DNA of 43,396 nucleotides from DATCKG01 sp036562385 (GCA_036562385.1 DATCKG010000033.1:1-43396); one strand, 5' to 3'; numbered from the stretch's first letter, positions 7,656 through 14,773 are shown. Numbers and translations: made by a program. Notes: generated by a model from the sequence alone, not told the origin.

Positions 7656-8585
7656 TTACCCCTCCTCCTCCAGCCGGCGGAGATACTCGGCGTACCGCGC
7701 CTTCTCCTCAGCGCTCTTGAAGCGAAGGTAATGAAGCTTCGGGGCGTTTGCCCGCAGCAGGTCGAGTCCCCGACACGGGTCGGTATAGCAGAGGACCACC
7801 AGCGGGCGTCCTTCGTGCTCCTGTTCCGCCGCGGCCGCCAGAGCCTCCACGTCGTGACCGTCCACCTCCACCACCCGGGCGCCGAAGGCGGTCAGCTTCG
7901 CCGCCAGATCGCCCAGCGGCAGGACGTCGTCCATCTTGCCGTCGCAGCACTGACCGTTGACGTCCACGTAGATCCCTACCCGGTCGAGCCCGTGCCAGGT
8001 AAGGATCTGCATGGCCTCCCAGGTCTGGCCCTCGTGGAACTCGCCGTCGGACATGAAGACCCAGGTCCGGCCGGTCTCCCCCTTCAGCTTGCGGGCCAGG
8101 GCCACGCCCATGGCCTGGGAGAGCCCCTGGCCGAGGGAGCCGGTGGTCACCTCCATGCCCGGTGAGTGCTCGGCGCCGATCATCTCCACTGAGGCACCGT
8201 CCTGGTTGAAGTGGGCCAGCCCCTCGGGGGCCATGCGGCCCGTCTCGATGAGAGTGGCATACAGCACCAGGGCGTAGTGTGCCGGCGACATGTAGAACCG
8301 GTCCAGGTGGGGGGCCCGGGGGCCATTGTAGGCCGCCCCGGTAAAGTAGTGTTTGTTGGTGGCCGAAGGCACCCCGGGAAACGGGGCCGGAACCGGAGGG
8401 CCCTCGGAGGGGCCGATGCGCAGGATCCGGGTGTAGAGGGTGGCAAAGATCTCGGCGGAGGAACAGGCCTGGCTCATGTAGCCGCCGCCGTTCCGGAGCA
8501 CGTGCGCCAGAACCCGCCGGCGGATGCCGCGAGCCACCCGCTCTGCCTCCTGCCGCCAGTCCACCGCAGAAGCGGAACTTGCCAT
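7656..8585 (-). CDS. Split transketolase, N-terminal (thiamine-diphosphate-binding) subunit
   Basis: The first gene of the operon, 309 residues from the ATG at 8585. It contains HSPGMEVTTGSLGQGLSQAMG and the thiamine-diphosphate motif, here SDGEFHEGQTWEAMQ (about residues 179-193) with DVNGQ some 30 residues later, in place of the usual GDG...N. A segment around FYMSPAHYALVLYATLIE is characteristic of stand-alone N-subunits. A longer frame opens at 8693, but that codon lacks a ribosome binding site and its 36 extra residues do not resemble the family, whereas 8585 has AAGGAG 11 bases upstream. The pairing with a RuBisCO-like protein resembles D-apiose-type catabolic clusters, in which split transketolases (AptA/AptB) and form IV proteins occur, but kinase, isomerase and transporter genes are missing here. 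Confidence 0.85.
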   Translation of the reverse strand: MASSASAVDWRQEAERVARGIRRRVLAHVLRNGGGYMSQACSSAEIFATLYTRILRIGPSEGPPVPAPFPGVPSATNKHYFTGAAYNGPRAPHLDRFYMSPAHYALVLYATLIETGRMAPEGLAHFNQDGASVEMIGAEHSPGMEVTTGSLGQGLSQAMGVALARKLKGETGRTWVFMSDGEFHEGQTWEAMQILTWHGLDRVGIYVDVNGQCCDGKMDDVLPLGDLAAKLTAFGARVVEVDGHDVEALAAAAEQEHEGRPLVVLCYTDPCRGLDLLRANAPKLHYLRFKSAEEKARYAEYLRRLEEEG

Positions 8586-8683
8586 GAGGGGGTCAACTCC
8601 TTGGCTCACAGCCCCTGGGCCGCCTGCAAGTGTGGCGAGTCTTACGTGCGGCCCAAGAGCGTCAATTCTGTACGCGTAAAAGG

Positions 8684-8712
8684 AAGGTAACATGATCGGA
8701 ATACTTGGTCAA
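8684..8712 (-). promoter_or_regulatory. Candidate promoter for the transketolase/RuBisCO-like operon
   Basis: On the minus strand, TTGACC (8707-8712) is followed after 17 bases by TACCTT (8684-8689). The -35 and spacing are good and the -10 is poor. The position, about 100 bases before the first start codon, is reasonable. Confidence 0.35.
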
Positions 8713-8750
8713 GAGGGTTCTGACAGGGAGCGTTTCTGTCCGAACGATGT

Positions 8751-8783
8751 AACCCCGGAGGCCAAACGCCTCCGGGGCTGTTT
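8751..8783. repeat. Orphan terminator-like hairpin, repeat copy 3
   Basis: CCCCGGAGGC (8753-8762) and GCCTCCGGGG (8768-8777) form a perfect 10-base stem with the loop CAAAC, followed by CTGTTTGTGGCCC. The right arm and its flank closely match the hairpin at 3066-3104. Unlike the other two copies it lies between divergently transcribed genes, where no transcript of a visible gene should end. Confidence 0.55.
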
Positions 8784-8993
8784 GTGGCCCTCAAACTCAA
8801 GGGGGGTTGTATGCAGAACGCGCACACCACTTCCGCACCAGGCAGGTACGTTGGAGTTGCCTGTACAATTCATGTATCGGCATATTCGTAACCAGAAATG
8901 TTGTGCCACCGTTCGCTTTGGCAAGTCACCCAAAGAGGGCCGAGGGAAACAGGTGCAAGCGACGCAGGATTGTCGCCGTGTGGGGTGTCAGCT
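8784..8993 (+). promoter_or_regulatory. Upstream region of the exonuclease gene with candidate promoter
   Basis: No gene is seen between 8586 and 8993. Within it, TTGCCT (8857-8862), an 18-base spacer and CATATT (8881-8886) form a modest sigma-A candidate for the exonuclease. CAGGCA at 8840 and TGCCTG at 8858 form a short inverted repeat that overlaps the -35. The longer open frame back to 8898 has no ribosome binding site. Confidence 0.35.
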
Positions 8994-9965
8994 ATGTACG
9001 TGGACCCAAAGGACCTGCCCTCCGATCACACCGTTGGATGCATCGTCGACATTGAGACCACGGGCCTGAGCCCCTCGACATGCGAAGTGATCGAGATCGG
9101 GCTGGTCCTATTTGCCTGTGATCGTCGAACTGGCCAAGTGTACGGGATTTTGGACGAATACCTGGGCCAACAGGAGCCGGTGAGGCAGATCCCTCCGGAG
9201 GCCACGGCCATTCATGGGCTCACCAAAGCCGCATTACGTGGAAAGAAATTCGATTGGGAGCGGATTGAATCGATCCTGAACCGTGCCGACTTCTTGTTGG
9301 CACATAACGCCAAGTTCGATCACAAGTTCATGGCTGGACTCACGAAAACCGTCAGCAAGAAGCCCTGGTACTGTTCCATGAATGGCGTCGACTGGTATGC
9401 ACTGGGACATGCATCGAAGGGCTTACAGAATCTCCTCCGTGATCACGCCATTTCCACCGCCAGAGCACATCGAGGCCTGGATGATGCACGAGCGGTCCTG
9501 GCCCTGGTATCCTTACCTGGCCCAAAGGGACATCCGTACCTGTTCGACATCCTCCAGAAAGGCCCAGCCGTAAGACCCGGATCCGTTCCGGGATACCTCA
9601 AGAATCGCCCAGCACCCAAACCGAAACCCCAACCTGTCTCTCGCTCTCGGCAACCGCAGCCGGAGGCAAGCCGTCCCGGTTGTCTCGCTTGGCTATTTCA
9701 GGTCGCCTTCGAAGCCATCGCCCGTACCATTCAAGAGCGCACCGATCGTCCCAAAAAACAAAAGCAACCGGCACCGCCGCAAGAGGCGATCGTCCCCCAG
9801 AGGCGGGTGCAGAACCCCGAGTGGTACTATCAACTTGACGGCATGGTGTGCGGACCAATTACCGAGTGGGAATTGGAAAGGATGCTGTCAGCCGGCGAGC
9901 TTGCTCCTGACACTCCGATCCGACACGAAAAGGACCGTACCTGGCGCCCGGCAAACAAGTATTAA
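8994..9965 (+). CDS. DnaQ-like 3'-5' exonuclease with C-terminal GYF_2-like domain
   Basis: A 323-residue protein. Residues 15-170 form a DEDDh exonuclease: motif I DIETTG (D19, E21), motif II HNAKFD (D109) and motif III HRGLDDA (H159, D163/D164). This is the fold of DNA polymerase III epsilon and RNase T, which removes nucleotides from 3' ends. Residues 203-275 are a low-complexity linker rich in Pro, Lys and Gln. Residues 276-321 (EWYYQLDGMVCGPITEWELERMLSAGEL and beyond) match the bacterial GYF_2 pattern, W-Y-x-G-x-x-x-GP with a following helix, thought to bind peptides. The fusion suggests recruitment of the nuclease to a protein partner. The ATG at 8994 has only a weak site (GGGGTG). The gene stands alone, with a hairpin after the stop. 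Confidence 0.8.
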   Translation: MYVDPKDLPSDHTVGCIVDIETTGLSPSTCEVIEIGLVLFACDRRTGQVYGILDEYLGQQEPVRQIPPEATAIHGLTKAALRGKKFDWERIESILNRADFLLAHNAKFDHKFMAGLTKTVSKKPWYCSMNGVDWYALGHASKGLQNLLRDHAISTARAHRGLDDARAVLALVSLPGPKGHPYLFDILQKGPAVRPGSVPGYLKNRPAPKPKPQPVSRSRQPQPEASRPGCLAWLFQVAFEAIARTIQERTDRPKKQKQPAPPQEAIVPQRRVQNPEWYYQLDGMVCGPITEWELERMLSAGELAPDTPIRHEKDRTWRPANKY

Positions 9966-9987
9966 AGCCATTTTGGCAATGAAATGG

Positions 9988-10012
9988 CCCGGCAGGCATG
10001 TTGCCTACCGGG
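9988..10012. terminator. Possible terminator after the exonuclease gene
   Basis: CCCGGCAGGCA (9988-9998) pairs with TGCCTACCGGG (10002-10012) with one mismatch and a three-base loop. The tail TCTTC is only weakly T-rich. It lies between two convergent genes. Confidence 0.4.
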
Positions 10013-10015
10013 TCT

Positions 10016-10527
10016 TCAGCCGCCTGCGGCACTGGAGGAGGAACGGAGGCCACAGTACCACTGGTCGCCCCGCAGCCCGAAGAAACTGATCATCCGATCG
10101 CTGCTCCGCGGGTTGAAATCCACGGAATCGCAGCACCCGTAGTGAAAGACCTTATCGAACTCCTGGGGCAGAATCTGCCCGTCATAGGAGATTCGCACCT
10201 TACTGTCCTGTTCAAAGAAGAAGAACGGCTTCCCGGCAATCATGTGGAACTTGAAGATTTTGGAATACCCTAACTGATCGTTGAGGCTCTCGCCGTTTAC
10301 GATGACCTGCTCCTCAATGGTCTCCAGGACCCACCTGCCGTCCCAATCGGCGAGGCCCTGCGATCAGCCAGGATCTTCCGGCATGCATTCAGCCCGCCCT
10401 CACTCTCTTTGGCCAACAGATACTCTTCGATGGTAAGATCGGCAAACCTTGCCGTTGACAAAGTCACTCCGGTACAGCCGGAAAGCAGCAAACCCAGGCA
10501 CAACCATACGACCAAGGCCCGTTTCAT
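10016..10527 (-). pseudogene. Frameshifted lipoprotein gene
   Basis: The frame starting at 10527 encodes a lipoprotein signal (MKRALVVWLCLGLLLSGC, lipobox LSGC) and about 35 further residues, then runs out of frame. Near 10355-10365 the coding continues in another frame as ADWDGRWVLETIEEQV, then SKIFKFHMIAGKPFFFFEQD and a Cys-Cys pair (HYGCCDSVDF), down to a TGA at 10016. Both halves look like real protein: the second is aromatic-rich, and the first frame soon hits a stop. One indel in the GCAGGGCC region would restore a protein of about 165 residues. This may be a true frameshift or a sequencing error. I recognise no named family. Confidence 0.6.
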
Positions 10528-10655
10528 CCGTTGCCCCTCCCCCGATAGGTCCGTTAGTCAAAAACGCTCCTGAACAGGGAGGAACGCCCCTTGGACAGAA
10601 GCTGTACATACTGGCTCGTGGCAGGTGACAGTGAGACAAGGAGGGGGCAGAACAC

Positions 10656-11153
10656 GTGACCGGCAGGGTTGAGGGTCGCATCGGCGGCTGGATATTGGGC
10701 AACGACATCCGCGTTGCCTATGAGAACGGCCTCCTCAGCGGTCGCTTCGGCGGCGCCATCTTCGGAAAGGACGTCAACCTTACCTTCGACGGCACCGTGC
10801 TCAGCGGCCGCTGGGGCGGCGTAGTGGACGGAAAGGACCTCCGCTTCCTTATCAACGGAAACGAGGGCGAGGGCCGGATGGGCGGGGATATCATCGGCTG
10901 GGACATCGCCCTGGTGCAGGACGGCGACTGGATTGAGGGCCGAATCGGAGGCAGCGTCCACGGAGCCGACCTCCGTCTGCATGCCGCGAGCGGCCGGCTC
11001 ACCGGCCGCATCGGCGGCGCTATCTTTGGCAAGGACTGCAACCTGGAGGTGGAAGGTGTACCCTACCTGGTCGCCGCCGCGCTGGCAGCCATGGTGTACT
11101 ACCAGATGCACCTGGATAGCTCCAAGTCTTCGTCAAGTGCCGCGGGATCGTAA
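10656..11153 (+). CDS. Protein of exact 22-residue glycine-rich repeats with C-terminal membrane segment
   Basis: A 165-residue protein starting at a GTG behind AAGGAGGGGG. Its body is six copies of a 22-residue unit: G-R-x-G-G begins at residues 7, 29, 51, 73, 95 and 117, each followed four residues after the GG by G-x-D-(I/V/L)-x-(L/V/F), as in GRFGGAIFGKDVNLTF. The exact period and the alternating polar/apolar pattern suggest a beta-solenoid or beta-roll. Residues 136-150 (PYLVAAALAAMVYYQ) could form a membrane segment, followed by a Ser-rich tail. There is no N-terminal signal peptide. It resembles RTX repeats only loosely; those are nonapeptides. I recognise no family and propose no function. 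The neighbours are a broken lipoprotein gene and a decayed ABC locus. Confidence 0.75.
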   Translation: MTGRVEGRIGGWILGNDIRVAYENGLLSGRFGGAIFGKDVNLTFDGTVLSGRWGGVVDGKDLRFLINGNEGEGRMGGDIIGWDIALVQDGDWIEGRIGGSVHGADLRLHAASGRLTGRIGGAIFGKDCNLEVEGVPYLVAAALAAMVYYQMHLDSSKSSSSAAGS

Positions 11154-11250
11154 ACCCCCGGTCTGAGCGGAGGCCATCGTACCCACCTCACATGCCCATA
11201 CGCACCAGGTACCGGGAGGCCGGCACGAGGGCCAGATGGGCCAGGGCCGC

Positions 11251-11823
11251 TCAGCCCGCGGCGATCGGCAGGGCGGCGGCAGGCTGCCGGGCGCAGAGCC
11301 AGCCCGTCAACACGGCAAACAGGACCGCACCCAGGTAGCCCATGAGGTTTCCCGGCTTGCGGGGGACCTGTTCCAGCGCCGCCCGCAAGACGTCAGGCAC
11401 GTCGCGCTCTGTCACCTCAGCATGCGGGTCCAGGTCCGCCAGCCCACCTGCCAGGGCAACGGCGTTGTAGCCCAGCGCGATGAACCCTGCAGCCAGGCTA
11501 AGGAACGGGTCGGGTTTCCCCACCAGGACAGAGCTCGCCCACGTAACCACAGTCGAAAGGAAGGTCAGTGGCAGGCAAGCCAGCCACTTGGCACGAATCA
11601 CCTGCCCGGCCCGTGCACCAGCTACGGTACCAGTCACCGGAGCTTCGTTTCGACCGGAGCGGCACCAGTACGCCGGGAAGCGCCGTTACCCCTACGATGG
11701 CCAGCGTCCCGCCAACCAGCCAGCGCCATCCGGCCGCGAAAGCGGCAACGACAGCCGTAACAGGCGGAGCCACGATGACGAGAAAGATCAGGACAATGAC
11801 GATGGCGGCTCCAGCGCACGACG
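11251..11823 (-). pseudogene. Remnant of ABC exporter membrane subunit
   Basis: Two overlapping frames carry hydrophobic, ABC-2-permease-like sequence. From about 11823 to 11640 one frame reads AAIVIVLIFLVIVAPPVTAVV, then GTLAIVGVTALPGVLVPL. From 11637 to 11251 another continues with AGQVIRAKWLACLPLTFLSTVV, LAAGFIALGYNAVALAGGL and a final segment LGAVLFAVLTGWLC. The switch near 11640-11660 points to a frameshift. The first part directly abuts the truncated ATPase frame in a different frame. The remnant resembles the C-terminal part of a multi-span export permease; its N-terminal part is missing. Confidence 0.5.
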
Positions 11824-12429
11824 CCGCGCCTCCGCTTCCGGCATGTCATAGAGCCCGCCGATCAGCCAGAGGTGCTCCTGCGCGGTCAAATTCTCATAGA
11901 GCATGGGCGCATCCGGCACATACCCCACCAGCCGTCGGGCTTTGAGGTCTTCCCAGGGATCTTCCCCGTAGATCAGCACCCGACCGCTGGTCGGACGGAG
12001 CAGTCCCACCAGCATCTTGATCGTCGTCGACTTACCTGCACCGTTGCTGCCCAAGAAGGCGAAGATCTCACCGGGAGCCACCCGGAGGCTAAGCCGGTCC
12101 ACGGCCACGAAGTCGCTGAAGCACTTCGTGAGGCCTTGCACCTCAATCGCAGCGGGCCCCTGTGCAGGAGTGAGGCCGGTGTCCGGCTCCAAGTTCTTCT
12201 TATCAGGCAGGAAATAAACGGTATCCTCCTGCGGTACGTACCTTGCGGTCACTGGCCTTACGCCGTACGGCAAGCTCCCCGTGAAGCGTTCCACGGATCG
12301 GATGAGCGCGCGGAATCGTCCGGGCACCACCAAGCCTGCGCCCACCGTCTCGGCAACGACGGCCACCTGCCAGGTACGCACGCTCAGCCTGAGCTGGTCG
12401 GCCGTGCGATGAAAAGTAAAGTATAGCAC
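11788..12429 (-). pseudogene. Truncated ABC exporter ATPase
   Basis: The 213-codon frame has an unrecognised N-terminal stretch of about 90 residues and then a nucleotide-binding domain: IEVQGLTKCFSDFVAVDRLSL, Walker A GSNGAGKST (residues 127-135), GLLRPTSGRVLIYGEDPW and a Q-loop region VGYVPDAPMLYENLTAQEHL. It stops right after YDMPEAEARRRALE. The LSGGQ signature, Walker B, D-loop and switch histidine are all absent, so it cannot hydrolyse ATP as a complete domain. Beyond the break, out of frame, lies permease-like sequence, so a deletion probably joined the two genes. The GTG at 12429 has no good ribosome binding site. Confidence 0.65.
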
Positions 12430-12649
12430 GACAGGACACTTCTTCGTGGTGCCGGAACCGGCACACCCGAGATTTCGGTAAAGACGAGTTCGCCGGCATT
12501 TGCATACAAGTAGTAAGTTACCATAATTTCATGTCTCTTACAAAAAGTGACGTAACGGCTGCGCGGAAAACTCCCACCCGAGCAACTGGTCGGGAGGGGG
12601 TACCCAACTCTTTTTCTTGCTACACGGCTGCTGTATTTCCGCCGAAAAC

Positions 12650-12684
12650 GCAAGACGGGCTACAGGTCAGAACCCTGTAGCCCG
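12650..12684 (-). terminator. Terminator after tRNA-Leu
   Basis: CGGGCTACAGG (12656-12666) pairs with CCTGTAGCCCG (12674-12684), an 11-base perfect stem. On the minus strand it is followed by TCTTGCGTTTT. It lies 10 bases past the CCA end of tRNA-Leu. Confidence 0.65.
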
Positions 12685-12693
12685 CATCCATAT

Positions 12694-12780
12694 TGGTGCC
12701 CGAGGCGGGAATCGAACCCGCACGCCGTTTCCGGCCCAGGATTTTAAGTCCCGTGCGTCTGCCAGTTCCGCCACTCGGGC
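12694..12780 (-). tRNA. tRNA-Leu (anticodon UAA)
   Basis: The minus strand folds as a class II tRNA: acceptor GCCCGAG paired with CTCGGGC, discriminator A, an encoded CCA end, an anticodon loop CTTAAAA with anticodon UAA, a long variable arm (CCGGAAACGG) and T-loop GGTTCGATTCC. The length of 87 includes CCA. It is a single gene with its own terminator, downstream of divIC on the same strand. Confidence 0.95.
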
Positions 12781-12847
12781 CTGAACATCTTCATCATAGT
12801 ATTACAGCCGCCGATACGCAAGGAACGTAACTTTCCAGGATTGTCAA

Positions 12848-12874
12848 AGCGGGCGCCCCAGGCGCCCGCTTTTT
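12848..12874. terminator. Terminator after divIC
   Basis: AGCGGGCGCC and GGCGCCCGCT form a perfect 10-base stem with a four-base loop, followed by TTTT on the plus strand and TTTGAC on the minus strand. It lies between divIC and tRNA-Leu and most likely ends the minus-strand HTH-divIC transcript. Confidence 0.65.
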
Positions 12875-12989
12875 CCTGCTGCTGCGGCCGCGGGGCTTCC
12901 CTCCAGCGCAGGCCGGTCAACAACATTCAGGCGCACAGTGACCACTGTACCCGCGCCGGAAAGACAGGGGCAAGCGAATCGTACCGGCC

Positions 12990-13295
12990 TTACCGGGAGG
13001 TGCTGTTTCCGGGCTGGTAGACGGTCTCCCCGGGATACACATATCCCATTTCCTTGGCCAGAACCTCCATGTAGGCATCGCTGGTGATCTCAGCCAGCCT
13101 GGCCTGCAGCATCTGGTTCCGCCGCATCTCCTCTGCCAGCTGTGCTTCCAGCTGCATGCGCGTTGTGCGAATCTCCCGCAGCCTCACTTCGGTGCGGTAC
13201 AGATACTGCCCGCTATAAGCCACCAGCCCCACGATACTGAAGACAAAGACGCCTGTCAGCCAGTGCCGGCGCACCAGACTACGCGGGCCTCTCAT
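12990..13295 (-). CDS. divIC: Septum formation initiator, FtsB/DivIC family
   Basis: A 101-residue single-pass membrane protein: a short basic cytoplasmic N-terminus (MRGPRSLVRRHW), a membrane segment at about residues 13-31 (LTGVFVFSIVGLVAYSGQY), then a coiled coil of Arg, Glu, Gln and Leu (about 32-70) and a conserved tail AKEMGYVYPGETVY. DivIC/FtsB proteins bridge FtsL and DivIB/FtsQ in the division complex. Its ATG overlaps the TGA of the preceding HTH gene (ATGA), so the two are coupled. The order yabP-yabQ-divIC matches B. subtilis apart from the inserted HTH gene. Confidence 0.88.
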   Translation of the reverse strand: MRGPRSLVRRHWLTGVFVFSIVGLVAYSGQYLYRTEVRLREIRTTRMQLEAQLAEEMRRNQMLQARLAEITSDAYMEVLAKEMGYVYPGETVYQPGNSTSR

Positions 13296-13525
13296 TCCTC
13301 ATCCTCCTTATCGGAGCTGTCAAAGAGGCCAAGGGGATCGCCAGAGATCACAATGACCACCTGATACCCCTTTGCTTTGGCCCGATTGTACAAGGTCGCG
13401 ACCGTGCCCGGCGCCAGGGACAGGCGCTTGGCGATCTGCTCATTGCTCATTCCCATTTCTTTCAGAACGACCACTTGCCGCTCCCGGAAGCTGAGCCGTT
13501 CTGCTCCCCGGATTTCGATGTTCAC
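13292..13525 (-). CDS. Small helix-turn-helix protein (sigma-70 region 4/LuxR-like)
   Basis: A 77-residue protein. Residues 11-50 (LSFRERQVVVLKEMGMSNEQIAKRLSLAPGTVATLYNRAKAKG) are a helix-turn-helix like sigma-factor region 4 or LuxR effector domains. The remainder is a short hydrophobic stretch (YQVVIVISG) and an acidic tail. It has no sigma region 2 and no receiver domain. It starts at a GTG with AAGGCGG nine bases upstream and overlaps divIC by four bases, so it may regulate or simply accompany divIC. The target is unknown. Confidence 0.6.
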   Translation of the reverse strand: MNIEIRGAERLSFRERQVVVLKEMGMSNEQIAKRLSLAPGTVATLYNRAKAKGYQVVIVISGDPLGLFDSSDKEDEE

Positions 13526-13548
13526 CGGTGCGACCCGCCTTTGCAGTT

Positions 13549-13601
13549 ATGCACAGGCTGTGGATTTCCTGTGTACAAGATGAGGACAAACTGTGTACAA
13601 G
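13549..13601 (-). promoter_or_regulatory. Repeat-rich control region upstream of the HTH-divIC unit
   Basis: CTGTGTACAAG occurs twice, at 13569-13579 and 13591-13601, exactly 22 bases apart. Next to it, TTATGCACA at about 13547-13555 differs from the DnaA box TTATCCACA by one base, and TGTGGATTT follows. The region is AT-richer than its surroundings. I could not assign -35 and -10 boxes with confidence. The spacing of two helical turns suggests a protein-binding site. Confidence 0.4.
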
Positions 13602-13701
13602 TCATGTACGGTATTGATACGTTTCTGGGGATCGCGGCGAATTCCTGCTCATTCCGAATACAAAATCAGCAGTCGCACACAGTTCAGGAATATACCCCCA
13701 G

Positions 13702-14331
13702 TCACCGCCGGCCCCGGGGCGGACCCGGGCGCCGGCGGAACCACCGCCGCACCTTCCGCTTCAGCAGCAGGTAGTGCAGCCTCAGCAGCCGGTAGGGCTG
13801 GATCAGCGGACTCAACAGCCCCTGCAGGAGCCTGCCCACCAGGCCGCCCAGCCAGCCGAGCAGCCTCCTGAGCCACCGATAGAGCAGAAGCAGTCCATTT
13901 GCGCACAGGCCGGCCAGCGCCACCAGCGGCGCCCAGACCAGCCGCAGCACCAGGTTGATGAGCCCCCTTACCAACCACTGCATGGCCCGCAGCAGCAGGC
14001 TGAGCAGGCCCAATACAACGGGACTGGCCAGCCAGAGGTAGCTCCCCAGCCCGAGGAGCAGGCTGACCAGCACGTAGAAGCGGAGTTCCCCCCAGTTGCC
14101 GTGAAAGAGCCCGGCGCTGACCGCCGCCGTGGCCACCGCCCAAAAGGAGAGATCGGCCAGGGCGCCGATCCAGGGGTTGGGCCGGAAGTGCCTCCGCAGT
14201 GCCCGCAGCACGTCGAAGAGCAGGCCGAAAGCGGCTCCGCTCAGCGACACCATGAAGAAGGAGTACAACTGCAACTCCAGCGGCTGCAAGGGCCTCCCCC
14301 TTCCCGCGCCCCCGGGGCCCCGGGCAGGCAT
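13702..14331 (-). CDS. yabQ: Spore cortex protein YabQ
   Basis: A 209-residue membrane protein. The segment LQLYSFFMVSLSGAAFGLLFDVLRALRRHFRP and the following ADLSFWAVATAAVSAGLFHGNWGELRFYVLVSLLLGLGSYLWL are typical of YabQ, which is needed for cortex formation in B. subtilis spores. After four membrane segments the protein continues with a long Leu/Arg-rich amphipathic tail and a very basic end. The ATG at 14331 has only GGTG upstream; a TTG at 14289 sits behind AAGGGGGAGG and would start the protein at LQPLELQLYSFF, closer to relatives. It follows yabP by 38 bases. Confidence 0.8.
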   Translation of the reverse strand: MPARGPGGAGRGRPLQPLELQLYSFFMVSLSGAAFGLLFDVLRALRRHFRPNPWIGALADLSFWAVATAAVSAGLFHGNWGELRFYVLVSLLLGLGSYLWLASPVVLGLLSLLLRAMQWLVRGLINLVLRLVWAPLVALAGLCANGLLLLYRWLRRLLGWLGGLVGRLLQGLLSPLIQPYRLLRLHYLLLKRKVRRWFRRRPGPPRGRR

Positions 14332-14369
14332 CTTTCACCGTGCCTGCAGCGGAGCCACCCGGGGGCTTC

Positions 14370-14714
14370 TCACTTCAGCAGCCGCTCCAGGATGCTCCGC
14401 CCCCGCGGCGCCTTCGGTCCCCGATGGCGGAGGTTGCTGTACATGCAGGCTGAAATCAGCCCCTCCACCGCGAACCGGCCCGACTCCAGATCGAGCTGCT
14501 TGATGTGCAGATCCTCCCCCCGCAGCGTCAGGGTGCCCAACTCCGTCTCCAGCACGATTTCCTGATCGTCGAAGCTCTCCACGGCCAGGACACCCTCCAC
14601 TTCCACCTGCTCCCGGTTCACGATGCGAAGGGTATGCTGGCCCGAGCCGCCTGTGCCCTCGTGGCCCGAGGAGCCCAGGATTCGGGCCTCACCCCGCAGG
14701 TTCTTTTCCTCCAT
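14370..14714 (-). CDS. yabP: Sporulation protein YabP
   Basis: A 114-residue protein from the ATG at 14714, chosen because GAGGAGG lies nine bases upstream; a further ATG at 14732 has no such site. The core HTLRIVNREQVEVEGVLAVESFDDQEIVLETELGTLTLRGEDLHIKQLDLESG is the YabP/YqfC family pattern. In B. subtilis yabP is expressed in the mother cell under sigma-E together with yabQ. The Arg/Pro-rich C-terminus (RHRGPKAPRGRS) is longer than in Bacillus. A sigma-E-like promoter lies about 60 bases upstream. Confidence 0.85.
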   Translation of the reverse strand: MEEKNLRGEARILGSSGHEGTGGSGQHTLRIVNREQVEVEGVLAVESFDDQEIVLETELGTLTLRGEDLHIKQLDLESGRFAVEGLISACMYSNLRHRGPKAPRGRSILERLLK

Positions 14715-14773
14715 ACCGTCCGTCCTCCTCATCTTGGGGGTGTCGCCCCGCCTTCCCCCGGGTAACCTGTCCT

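Noticed and set aside
10656..11153. RTX calcium-binding repeats
   Set aside because: The repeat period is 22, not 9, and the GGxGxD pattern is not met.
12430..12690. Small protein genes between the decayed ABC locus and tRNA-Leu
   Set aside because: Open frames exist on the minus strand (such as 12384-12653) but lack ribosome binding sites and any family likeness; only a GTGCCGG/CCGGCAC palindrome near 12450-12465 was noted.
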